From NCBI GenBank assembly GCA_035371485.1, contig DAOOWV010000006.1, positions 1 through 44,810 on the forward strand: a DNA stretch of 44,810 nucleotides, written 5' to 3'. The position numbers and the translations under genes were made by a program. Below are positions 36,460 to 44,526 of this stretch, piece by piece. The notes under the pieces are model-generated. The model was not told the origin of the DNA, did no database searches, and worked only from the letters and a program-made list of their open reading frames with translations. The stretch's first letter is position 1. Every line of letters starts with the position of its first letter. Source of the stretch: DAOOWV01 sp035371485. GTDB taxonomy: Bacteria; Patescibacteriota; Dojkabacteria; JAFGLO01.

Positions 36460-36924
36460 ATGAGAGGCAAACCAGCAAAAATCAGAAAAATACTACCAGA
36501 TCCTAGATATAATAGTATTACGGTTTCAAAACTAATTAATAGAATAATGATTGGAGGTCAAAAAACGAAAGCTATGAATACTGTATATACTGCAATGGAA
36601 GATGCTTCTAAAAAAGTAAATGACACTCCATTAAATACTGTAAACAAAGCTATTTCCGAAATTAAACCAATGGTAGAACTCAGACCAAGAAGAGTGGGGG
36701 GGGCTACTTATCAGGTACCAGTTCCAGTGACACCAAGAAGACAAGAAGCTTTAGCTGTCAGATGGCTTGTTGAATACGCTAGAAGTCAAAAGGGGACAAA
36801 TATTACAGAAGTTCTAACAAGAGAAATTATTTCGGCTTATAACGCTACGGGTGAAGTTGTTAAAAAGAGAGAGAATGTGGAAAAAATGGCTGAAGCTAAT
36901 AGAGCATTCGCTCACTTTAGATAA
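36460..36924 (+). CDS. rpsG: Ribosomal protein S7
   Basis: S7 nucleates assembly of the 30S head and contacts the E-site tRNA. The 154-residue product has the family length and motifs: the N-terminal MRGKPAKIRKILPDPRY, the helix NRIMIGGQKTKAMNTVY, and the beta-hairpin and core VELRPRRVGGATYQVPVPV. The C-terminus ends with EANRAFAHFR. It is the second gene of the rpsL operon. The classical next genes fusA and tuf are absent here; a convergent minus-strand gene ends three bases after the rpsG stop. Confidence 0.97.
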   Translation: MRGKPAKIRKILPDPRYNSITVSKLINRIMIGGQKTKAMNTVYTAMEDASKKVNDTPLNTVNKAISEIKPMVELRPRRVGGATYQVPVPVTPRRQEALAVRWLVEYARSQKGTNITEVLTREIISAYNATGEVVKKRENVEKMAEANRAFAHFR

Positions 36925-36927
36925 AAA

Positions 36928-37503
36928 TTATTCAACTGAAATTTCAATATCTATCTCAATATCTGAATGAATCTCATATCTTCCATCTATTCTAAATCCC
37001 AACAAAAGTTCTTCACCAGGAACTAAATGTATTTCTTGTGGCCAATAATTTCCATTAGAGTCGATTATAACATTACTGATATTCCCAACAGTTAATGCAA
37101 TTTCGACATCCGAAGGTATTTGATCAAACCTTGGTATAAAATACACTGTCTTGTTCTCATCACTTCTATTTTTTAGAAAAATAGAATCATTAAGTACAGT
37201 ATGCTTTTGTTCAGCCAAATGAATAAATGAAATCCTAATATTATCAGTATTAATCCTATATGCTGGAGAAGTTTTTAACAATTCGTCATTAAACCTTACT
37301 TCAACATCTTTTACCAAACTGGATTGAGTTCCCAATACGGTCTTATTTTTCCTTACAACTGCGTAATCATCAGTTCTAACCGTTGGAGAAAGATTTGAGA
37401 CTATTAATGTCGGAACCACCAATACAACTAAAAGTATTGGAACCATAAAAAATATAGAGACTGTTAAAATAATTTCTCCCAATCTATTCATACTCATGGA
37501 CAT
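36928..37503 (-). CDS. Membrane-anchored protein of unknown function
   Basis: A 191-residue protein with one N-terminal membrane helix (about 9-35, IILTVSIFFMVPILLVVLVV) and an extracytoplasmic domain of about 150 residues. The domain is strand-rich (DVEVRFNDELLKTSPAYRIN, IEIDIEISVE at the end) and resembles a beta-sandwich. It contains NGNYWPQEIHLVPGEELLLG, a proline/glycine turn pattern common in Ig-like folds. No family is recognised. Its start overlaps the previous minus-strand gene by 20 bp, so the two are translationally coupled, at the far end of a run that begins with dnaG. Confidence 0.6.
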   Translation of the reverse strand: MSMSMNRLGEIILTVSIFFMVPILLVVLVVPTLIVSNLSPTVRTDDYAVVRKNKTVLGTQSSLVKDVEVRFNDELLKTSPAYRINTDNIRISFIHLAEQKHTVLNDSIFLKNRSDENKTVYFIPRFDQIPSDVEIALTVGNISNVIIDSNGNYWPQEIHLVPGEELLLGFRIDGRYEIHSDIEIDIEISVE

Positions 37504-38035
37504 ATAACTTATTTTTTATTTGGAACTCTCTCTGTACATCATAGAAACTAAGTCCTGTAATAACTATACCTATTATTAATGAAAAAATCAATAGCCAAAG
37601 ATTGGATTTATCAAGATAAGTATCAACACCTATTAAACCAACGCATAACCAAACATACAAAACCCAAGCAAAAAGTGGAACATATATTGAATAAGTATCT
37701 GATATAAATGAAATCATATTTAATTCAGACAACTTTACAATAACTCTTGGAGATTCGTGTGAATCATGGAAAAAAAGTGCCTTAATAAGCCAAAACAAAC
37801 ATCCAGCTAATACAAAAATTATCATAAATAAATTTGAAATTGTAGCAACCATTTGGACTTGTTCAACACTAGCATAGGTAAATTGAATAGAAAATGTTTC
37901 AGAAAGATTATTCTGAAGAGAAAATGGATAATTATTGAGATTAGTTATAAATATCATACCAACAATCTTACCCAAAACCATAAACCCTGCTGGATAAATA
38001 AAAGATCTAAGCATTTTCAAAGGCAGGTTTTTCAT
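37484..38035 (-). CDS. Four-helix membrane protein, unknown
   Basis: A 183-residue protein with about four membrane helices (roughly 12-32, 64-85, 115-135 and 146-167) and an acidic C-terminus (YDVQREFQIKNKLYVHEYE). No catalytic motif or known family is seen. It overlaps the next gene by 20 bp and follows the pilin-like genes by 91 bp on the same strand. It may work with the anchored protein at 36928, to which it is coupled; that is inferred from the overlap only. Confidence 0.6.
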   Translation of the reverse strand: MKNLPLKMLRSFIYPAGFMVLGKIVGMIFITNLNNYPFSLQNNLSETFSIQFTYASVEQVQMVATISNLFMIIFVLAGCLFWLIKALFFHDSHESPRVIVKLSELNMISFISDTYSIYVPLFAWVLYVWLCVGLIGVDTYLDKSNLWLLIFSLIIGIVITGLSFYDVQREFQIKNKLYVHEYE

Positions 38036-38126
38036 ATTACTGATTTAATTATCACATTAGTATTCATATAAAGTATAAAACAAAACAGCATAAAAAACAA
38101 ACTACTGGGATACCTAATTATAGCAA

Positions 38127-38408
38127 TTACCAGACAATTTTACTAAAATCTAACTGCCCACCACTGATCACTTGACTAAACACATTCATTATCACGAAAG
38201 CAAGCAATGAAACAGCAGCACCGATAAATGCCCACATAAGTATAGATTGAGCCTTTTGAATATTCTGAGGACTTTCACTCGAAATCGCCCACATAAATCC
38301 ACCATAAATAACCATACCCAACAATGCGATACCTACAATAGTCCAGATATATCCACCTAATTTACTAACTATGGCTAGAACATCATTTATACTTTCGTTA
38401 TTACCCAC
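38127..38408 (-). CDS. TrbC/VirB2-type pilin-like protein 1
   Basis: A 93-residue protein with two membrane helices (about 20-42 and 57-79) joined by a short polar turn with SSESPQNIQKAQSI. The first helix region reads YIWTIVGIALLGMVIYGGFM and the second is preceded by KAQSILMWAFIGAAVSL. Two helices with a Gly-rich first helix and a K-A-Q-x-I turn is the layout of TrbC/VirB2 pilin-like proteins that are frequent in Patescibacteria. No other conjugation gene (VirB4, VirD4) is in the window. It follows a close paralogous-type gene by 26 bp, so the two likely act together at the membrane. Confidence 0.75.
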   Translation of the reverse strand: MGNNESINDVLAIVSKLGGYIWTIVGIALLGMVIYGGFMWAISSESPQNIQKAQSILMWAFIGAAVSLLAFVIMNVFSQVISGGQLDFSKIVW

Positions 38409-38434
38409 GAAATTGCTAAAACAAATTTATATCA

Positions 38435-38764
38435 TTAACCGATTGGTTTGAAACCACTACCACCAAGTACATTCAATATAAATCCAATAACTAACCAAGC
38501 AATAGCTGTAATAACTAAACCGACAATGGCATAAATAATAGTATTTTGAGCTTTTTCAGTTTTATTACTATCACCAGAGCTGATCATATATTGAATTCCA
38601 CCATAGATAAGAATTACAACAGCAATCAATGCTGCAACTGCGGAAGCAACATTTAAAAATCTTCTAATAACCTCATCTAAACTTGCTGCATCAGTAGTGT
38701 CACTACAATTCATCCATGGAGGACAACTAGTAGCCAACATATTTATTCTGTTTATGAGAGACAT
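38435..38764 (-). CDS. TrbC/VirB2-type pilin-like protein 2
   Basis: A 109-residue protein with a 30-residue N-terminal region holding two Cys (CPPWMNCSD), then two helices (about 40-62 and 76-100). The turn GDSNKTEKAQNTIIYAIVGL and preceding IYGGIQYMISS repeat the pattern of its neighbour at 38127. It is longer at the N-terminus, which could be a processed leader. The gene lies 48 bp downstream of dnaG on the same strand, and the two pilin-like genes are co-directional. Confidence 0.8.
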   Translation of the reverse strand: MSLINRINMLATSCPPWMNCSDTTDAASLDEVIRRFLNVASAVAALIAVVILIYGGIQYMISSGDSNKTEKAQNTIIYAIVGLVITAIAWLVIGFILNVLGGSGFKPIG

Positions 38765-38812
38765 TTTACAAGTAGTTATATTATATACAACGACAATTAT
38801 ACAATACCATTA

Positions 38813-40486
38813 TTAATTTTGCAAATTTCCCAACTTATCTATCCAATAATTAAGCTTTTGTTCATCATTTTTCTTAGAATAAAACTCAATTTTACCTTTA
38901 ATATATCTTATTCTAAACTGATATTTTAATCTTTCTACATCTTTTCGTAAAATCTCGATATCGTCAGTAGGTAACGTGTAAAGGCATATTTCGTCAAAAG
39001 CATGTTTAAATTCAGAAGGTAATTCTTTACTAATAACTTCAACCGCAAATTTCATTTCTAATGCAATATTATAAACCTTTTTATAATCCTCTTTTTCAAA
39101 ATATTTATCCTTAAGGAGATATTTTCGAATTTGGAACTGTGGATTTTGAAAAATTAATGCAAGATAATATAATTCATTGATTGAGGTTATTTCATTTTTC
39201 TTAATTATTTTTTCAATATAATTTCTTGTATTTGTTTTTTGTGTTTCATCAATTAGTTGATATATTGTTTTTTCAGATATTGAAAACATATTAGATATAA
39301 TATTAACGTAAGAATCACGTAAAACAATATCGTTAATTTTCCTCAACATTGGAATAACAATTTCCAACGCTTTTTTCTTTTCATTTAATGATGATACTCC
39401 AACAGAATGAATTATATACGAAATTACAGGAATCGCTTTATTTACTGCTTCTTTCCATAATTTTGGATCATTTCTAATCGCTTCGTCAGAATCTTTACCA
39501 ACTGGAATTTTTACTGCTTTTACAGCAAAGCCAGCTTCATGTGCTAAGTTACTTCCTCTTATAAGTGCCAACTGACCAGCTCTGTCATTATCAAAAGCAA
39601 AAGTAACAACATTTGTATATTTCTTCAAAGATAGAAGTTGTTCAGATGTTAAACTAGTTCCAAGCGGTGCTAATACATTTTTTAACCCAATTTGATGATT
39701 GGAAATTACGTCCGTTGTTCCTTCAAGCAAGATTGCATTATTTGAATCAATTATTGATTTATTTCCTTGATAAAGTCCGAAGAGAACTTTTCGTTTTTGA
39801 AAGATATCAGTTTCAGGACTATTAAGATATTTGGGCCTCTCATCCCCTTGTTCAAAAACCCTTGCAGTAAAAGCTATTGGTCTTCCTCTTGTATCAAATA
39901 TTGGAAATAAAACTCTATTTACAAATTTATCTTCAATTTTATCGGGTTTTAATAATCCACATTTTGAAGCAAATTCCTTTCCATATTTATTTAAAATATG
40001 TTTGGTAATAAAATTCTTTTGATTTGGAGCAAATCCTATTTTAAAATTTATTATAGATTCTTTTGTGATTTTTCTATCGATTAGATATTGTAAGGCTTTT
40101 TCACCAATAGGGGAGAATAATGCTTTATGATAATAGGAAGTCGCTCTTGAATATAATTCGTACAAATCCTTTTTGTTTTGCGAACCTTTATCTTTAAAAT
40201 GAATGTCTTTTGTATCTATACCAGCTTCTTGAGCTAAGATCTCAATCGCTTCTGCAAAATCAACTTTTTGATATTCCTGTACAAAATTAAAAATATCACC
40301 AGATGCTCCACAGCCAAAACATTTATACCTTTGCATTGCGTCATTTACAGAAAAAGAAGGTGTTTTTTCACCATGGAATGGGCATAAACCAAAGGAATTT
40401 TGACCTCGTTTCTCAAGCTTTACAAACTTTCCAATGTATTCTTCTATATCAATACTGTCTTTTATTTGCTGAACAATATCAGACAT
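38813..40486 (-). CDS. dnaG: DNA primase
   Basis: DnaG makes the RNA primers for DNA replication. The 557-residue product begins with the CHC2-type zinc finger: C35-x2-H38 in LCPFHGE and C56-x2-C59 in KCFGCG. The catalytic core follows (EGTTDVISNHQIG near 255, equivalent to the VEGYMDV TOPRIM motif, then TFAFDNDRAGQLAL with the metal-binding Asp pair). The C-terminal helicase-binding domain is helical and degenerate, as usual. The TOPRIM motif has Leu-Glu-Gly-Thr-Thr in place of Val-Glu-Gly-Tyr-Met, but the Glu and Asp are kept. It starts beside the candidate origin region. Confidence 0.95.
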   Translation of the reverse strand: MSDIVQQIKDSIDIEEYIGKFVKLEKRGQNSFGLCPFHGEKTPSFSVNDAMQRYKCFGCGASGDIFNFVQEYQKVDFAEAIEILAQEAGIDTKDIHFKDKGSQNKKDLYELYSRATSYYHKALFSPIGEKALQYLIDRKITKESIINFKIGFAPNQKNFITKHILNKYGKEFASKCGLLKPDKIEDKFVNRVLFPIFDTRGRPIAFTARVFEQGDERPKYLNSPETDIFQKRKVLFGLYQGNKSIIDSNNAILLEGTTDVISNHQIGLKNVLAPLGTSLTSEQLLSLKKYTNVVTFAFDNDRAGQLALIRGSNLAHEAGFAVKAVKIPVGKDSDEAIRNDPKLWKEAVNKAIPVISYIIHSVGVSSLNEKKKALEIVIPMLRKINDIVLRDSYVNIISNMFSISEKTIYQLIDETQKTNTRNYIEKIIKKNEITSINELYYLALIFQNPQFQIRKYLLKDKYFEKEDYKKVYNIALEMKFAVEVISKELPSEFKHAFDEICLYTLPTDDIEILRKDVERLKYQFRIRYIKGKIEFYSKKNDEQKLNYWIDKLGNLQN

Positions 40487-40522
40487 TTAATAACCTATCC
40501 ATTTAAATAAATTCTTATTATT

Positions 40523-40552
40523 AGTATAACACATTAATTATTCTTGCTACAA
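40523..40552 (-). promoter_or_regulatory. Likely dnaG promoter
   Basis: On the minus strand, TTGTAG (40552-40547) and TATACT (40528-40523) are separated by 18 bp, upstream of the dnaG ATG at 40486. The leader would be about 30 nt. Confidence 0.45.
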
Positions 40553-41043
40553 GAGAATTTAGTTAACATTGTGAAATTTTTATATTTAATTTTTTTTATA
40601 TTCAATTATACGAGTAGAGTATTATTTTAATATTAGTAGTAAATAGTATTAGAGTATGTCTATATGTATCAAAATTAAAAGAAACTTCTGAAATTTTAAT
40701 AAAGAAAAGTATTAAAATCGTTGTGGATATTTTGAAATGAAAAATTACACTTTAAGTATTAACGGGAAATAAAAAAAATGAAAGTTTCGTATGTGGATAA
40801 ATTTTGTTGAAAGTTATGTGGAGATGTTTAGAACATTGTCGAAAATTGAAATTGACCACATAAAAATTAAGTTTTCAACAAAATTATACAACAAAAAGAA
40901 ACGGAAATTTATCATGTTTTTTAGCTATTTATGATTTCTATATTTTCTTTGTTAAAATGTACAATAAATTTAAATTGATAATAATATTGAGTAAATACAT
41001 AATCACAAAACGGATAATTTATCCACAAATTTGTCCACAAGGG
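40553..41043. other. Candidate replication origin: DnaA-box cluster
   Basis: No gene is seen between dnaG and the helicase gene. The stretch holds six sites like the DnaA box TTATCCACA: 40722-40730 (TGTGGATAT), 40792-40800 (exact, reverse), 40817-40825 (TGTGGAGAT), 40852-40860 (TTGACCACA), 41019-41027 (exact) and 41031-41039 (TTGTCCACA). Inverted repeats AATTTTGTTGAAA (40800-40812) and its complement (40873-40885) enclose two of them. A very AT-rich tract (about 40570-40610) could be the unwinding element. dnaA is not in the window, so origin function is unproven; a DnaA-regulated promoter or a titration site is the alternative. Confidence 0.5.
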
Positions 41044-44000
41044 TTATTTGGCAGAATAGTTACATACGTTCTTATAATTGCAGAAAGCACATGTGTATAT
41101 ACTTGGCTTGGGATCAAATTGGCCATTTTTTATACCTTCTACTACAGGTGTAATTTTTGAAAGCAATTCTTTTTCTATATTGTCAAGATCATCTGGCTTT
41201 AATTTTGTTACTATTTCTGTTTCGTGCTCTACAAAAATAAATGCAATCTCCGTAGGAAAAATATGTTTGAACTTCTCAATACCATAAGCATATATTTTTA
41301 ATTGAAGATCTTTTTTGACTTCCGCTTCATTTCTAAGGGAACCTGTTTTATAATCAATTATTTTATATTTATTTCCATCAATCACATCAATTCTATCGAT
41401 TTTTCCAGTAATTACTATATCTTTTAGTAATGCATTAAATGATGTTTCAAGGTGAATGGGTTTTTCCAATCCTGTATAAAATTTCTCATAAAAACTCTTG
41501 ATAACTTTCCGTCCTCTTTCAATTGTTTCTTTGTATTCATCCATTGAGTCAAACATATAAGGTTTAAAATAATCATCAGTAAGTTTTAACGCTTTATCTA
41601 TTGGTAGTTTGTTTTTTGTATCCTTGAGGTATGTGAAAACGTTTCTTAAAGTTTCATGTATTGCATTACCAAAATAAAGACTCACAGATTGTCTTATTGG
41701 AGTCTTTTCAATACTACTTAATTTGAATCGATAAGGACATTCTTCATAGGTTTTAATTTGGGTATGGCTTATACTTTTGTTAGTAATGTCCCAAATAGCT
41801 TTTTGCGAGAGAATCTCTGGGCTGGTTGAGGCATTTGCAGAAATTTCATCTGAAAGGAGTTCAAATGAATTGTGTAATGAATCTTTGTTTGTAAATTCTT
41901 CATTTTTACTTACTTCAAAACCTAATTCTGTAATGAAAATACTGGGATCGCTTGGGGTAAGATTTCCTCTATATTTTTGAGCGTAACCTACGTATAGATT
42001 TTGTTTTGCTCGTGTTAACGCTACATAAAATAATCTTCTTTCTTCTGCTATTTGAGATTCTTTTGAACTAGTCTCTACAAGTTGTTTGGAAAGTAGTTCA
42101 TCAGGAACTTCAATTGGTGGAGTATTGTTTTTCCCAGGTAATCTCTTATTTGCTACCCCCAGGAGGAAAACAGTATTAAATTCTAACCCTTTTGCTCTAT
42201 GAATCGTTGATAATATTACCCCATCAGTATTTTGATATTCATCCTCATCTTCAGAAGGTTGATTAGTAACCTGAATCGTATCGATATATCTTAAGAATGA
42301 GGCAATTTCGTGAGTTTTAAATCTTGCAGAAAAGTTTTGAGACATTCTTACAAATCTTTCAATATTTTTTAACTGAAGGCTTGATCTGAGAGAGTCTTCT
42401 TTCGTTAGTCTTTGTGGAATTGCAAAATACTCAATCATATCTATAATGATTTTTTCTAAGTTTACTCCATCATTATTTTGAATTAGAGCTTTAGAAATTG
42501 CAGAAAATACTTTTTGTATACTTTCAATTGTCTCATCTGTTATTGAATTTCTTTTGAAAAAATCACCAGCTACTGCCCCAAATTCTTGTTCACCTATCTT
42601 TATAGATAATTCATCTTCAAGAAAACGAATTATTGGAATATGCATCCTTTTACTTTCTTGGTTGATTAATATCTGATCTCTGGAATTAATTTTTATAAAA
42701 CAGTTATTTAGAAGATGCAAAAAAGATGGTGTGTCATTAATATCATTGACAGCTCTTAAGAAAGATAAAATGAATTTTACCTCTTGAGTTGTTAAAAGGT
42801 TTTGAGTATTGGGTAATTTGTATGGGATACCATATTGATTGAAAAGAGATATTAAAGTTTCTGTATAATTTAAAGATTTGGCTAATATTGCAATTTCGTT
42901 AATAGAAATGTAATTTGAAGTTTCCTTTTGTGAAAATAAGCCAGTATTTGGGTTGTTGGTAATTAAAGGTTTATTATCTTTTTTTGCAATTTCTTGTGTA
43001 ATTACTAATGGTTTTTGGACATCAATGTCTTCTTTGGTTTCAATTCCAGTAAGTTTTACAATTTCTTTAGCAATATACAGGGCCTCATTGTAATCGTCTT
43101 TTGCGATGTTTAAAATTATAGATGCTGGAACATCCAATTTGTTTGACTTAAGTTTTTTACTTACATTGGCCTTAATTTCAAGTCTATTTGGGTTGTTGTT
43201 TGAAATACTTTGATAAGCGAGATCAAGTATTGGCTGGGTAGATCTGTAATTTTCTGTAAGAACATATTTTTTACAATCAGGGTAATCATCTTGAAATGTA
43301 AGAATATTAGAAATAGACGCTCCTCTAAACCGATATATTGATTGATCATCATCTCCTACGACCATTATGTTATTTTGTGGAGAAGCCAAGATTTTCATCA
43401 AGTAATATTGTGCAAGATTTGTATCCTGGAATTCATCTATCAAAATATATTTGAATTGAGAACGGTATTTTTGAAGTATGTTAGGCCTGTTTTCAAAAAG
43501 GCGAATTGTTTGAAAAACCATGTCTCCAAAATCCAGAACGTCTAATTCATTTTTTTTAATATTGTATTCATGAAACACTCTGGCCAATTCAAATTGATCA
43601 ATAAATATTTGAAGTTGTGCAAGTTTTTTGTTTTCGATACTACTAAGGGTTGGGTAAATCTCAAAAATCCATTTTTCTTTCCATTCCGTTACTTTTCCAT
43701 CGTATGTTATTTGATCTTTATTTTTTGTAATGTGTTTCTTTTCAATATATTTCCAAAATAAGGAAGTATCTAAAGTTTCCGTTTGAAGAAAGTCACCAAT
43801 ATTTTTTACACTCCATGTTAATAATTTCTCTGGTGAAATTAACTCATCCTGCAATTTACTAAAATATTGGACAATATCCGCAACGAACTTATATTTATTT
43901 CCAGAGGGTTTAAAGGTGGAAAGTGAAAAATTATATATATTTTCCTTAAAAAGATGGACTGCTTCAATTTGGTTTATCAATTGATAGTTTGGGTCAAGAT

Positions 44001-44301
44001 CAAAATGAATAGCGTTTTGTTTTAATATTCTTTCGCAGAATGAATGAAAGGTAAGTATCCATTCAACAAAGGTACCGAGTGGTAAAGCCTTGTCAACTCG
44101 TTCACTCATTTCTTCTGCTGCTTTGTTGGTAAAAGTGAGCGCAAGGATTTCATCAGCAGTTGCAAGATCATTTGTAATTAGACGGATTATTCTTTGTGTA
44201 ATAACATAGGTTTTGCCTGTTCCTGCACCTGCAATTACAATAGAAGGTCCTTCGTTATGATCAATTGCGTCTTTTTGTGTTTTATTGGGATTATTAGTCA
44301 T
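41044..44301 (-). CDS. UvrD/PcrA-type helicase fused to RecB-like Fe-S nuclease
   Basis: A 1,085-residue enzyme that likely unwinds and degrades DNA ends, an AddA-like role in recombination repair. The superfamily 1 helicase motifs are in order: I IAGAGTGKT near residue 25, Ia TFTNKAAEEM, II LIDEFQDT near 289, III GDDDQSIYRFRGA, IV TENYRSTQP, V STIHRAKGLEF and VI VALTRAKQNLYV. A PD-(D/E)xK nuclease forms the C-terminus (about 870-1085) with GKIDRID and IIDYKTG. Cysteines YEECPYRF and the final CAFCNYKNVC match the four-Cys Fe-S staple of AddB/RecB-like nucleases. No AddB partner is in the window. It lies between the candidate origin and the CRISPR array. Confidence 0.9.
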   Translation of the reverse strand: MTNNPNKTQKDAIDHNEGPSIVIAGAGTGKTYVITQRIIRLITNDLATADEILALTFTNKAAEEMSERVDKALPLGTFVEWILTFHSFCERILKQNAIHFDLDPNYQLINQIEAVHLFKENIYNFSLSTFKPSGNKYKFVADIVQYFSKLQDELISPEKLLTWSVKNIGDFLQTETLDTSLFWKYIEKKHITKNKDQITYDGKVTEWKEKWIFEIYPTLSSIENKKLAQLQIFIDQFELARVFHEYNIKKNELDVLDFGDMVFQTIRLFENRPNILQKYRSQFKYILIDEFQDTNLAQYYLMKILASPQNNIMVVGDDDQSIYRFRGASISNILTFQDDYPDCKKYVLTENYRSTQPILDLAYQSISNNNPNRLEIKANVSKKLKSNKLDVPASIILNIAKDDYNEALYIAKEIVKLTGIETKEDIDVQKPLVITQEIAKKDNKPLITNNPNTGLFSQKETSNYISINEIAILAKSLNYTETLISLFNQYGIPYKLPNTQNLLTTQEVKFILSFLRAVNDINDTPSFLHLLNNCFIKINSRDQILINQESKRMHIPIIRFLEDELSIKIGEQEFGAVAGDFFKRNSITDETIESIQKVFSAISKALIQNNDGVNLEKIIIDMIEYFAIPQRLTKEDSLRSSLQLKNIERFVRMSQNFSARFKTHEIASFLRYIDTIQVTNQPSEDEDEYQNTDGVILSTIHRAKGLEFNTVFLLGVANKRLPGKNNTPPIEVPDELLSKQLVETSSKESQIAEERRLFYVALTRAKQNLYVGYAQKYRGNLTPSDPSIFITELGFEVSKNEEFTNKDSLHNSFELLSDEISANASTSPEILSQKAIWDITNKSISHTQIKTYEECPYRFKLSSIEKTPIRQSVSLYFGNAIHETLRNVFTYLKDTKNKLPIDKALKLTDDYFKPYMFDSMDEYKETIERGRKVIKSFYEKFYTGLEKPIHLETSFNALLKDIVITGKIDRIDVIDGNKYKIIDYKTGSLRNEAEVKKDLQLKIYAYGIEKFKHIFPTEIAFIFVEHETEIVTKLKPDDLDNIEKELLSKITPVVEGIKNGQFDPKPSIYTCAFCNYKNVCNYSAK

Positions 44302-44526
44302 GTGTTGATTTTATCATGTTTGAGAACTGGTTGGGAGGTGTTGAAGAATAAATGATATGTGGTATATGGTAGGCAGTATGCAGAAAGCAGTAGGTGGTTG
44401 AAACTAGTGATAAATATATAGAAATTGTAATGATGATTGTATATATTAACTCACAGTTTGTTGGGAAATATATCAAATTCAAGAGAATATAAAATGGAAT
44501 TAATTGAACAATGAAATGTCTTATTT
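44302..44526. other. Spacer between helicase gene and CRISPR array
   Basis: This 225-bp stretch shows no convincing gene or RNA. A 62-codon minus-strand frame (44294-44482) overlaps the helicase start and has no protein-like features. It lies at the leader-distal end of the array, so no leader is expected here. Confidence 0.6.

Noticed and set aside
44294..44482. A 62-codon minus-strand frame before the helicase gene
   Set aside because: It overlaps the helicase start, is of low complexity and lacks any recognisable motif.
44302..44526. CRISPR leader on the left side of the array
   Set aside because: The degenerate repeat is on this side and the crRNA reads on the minus strand, which places the leader at the right.
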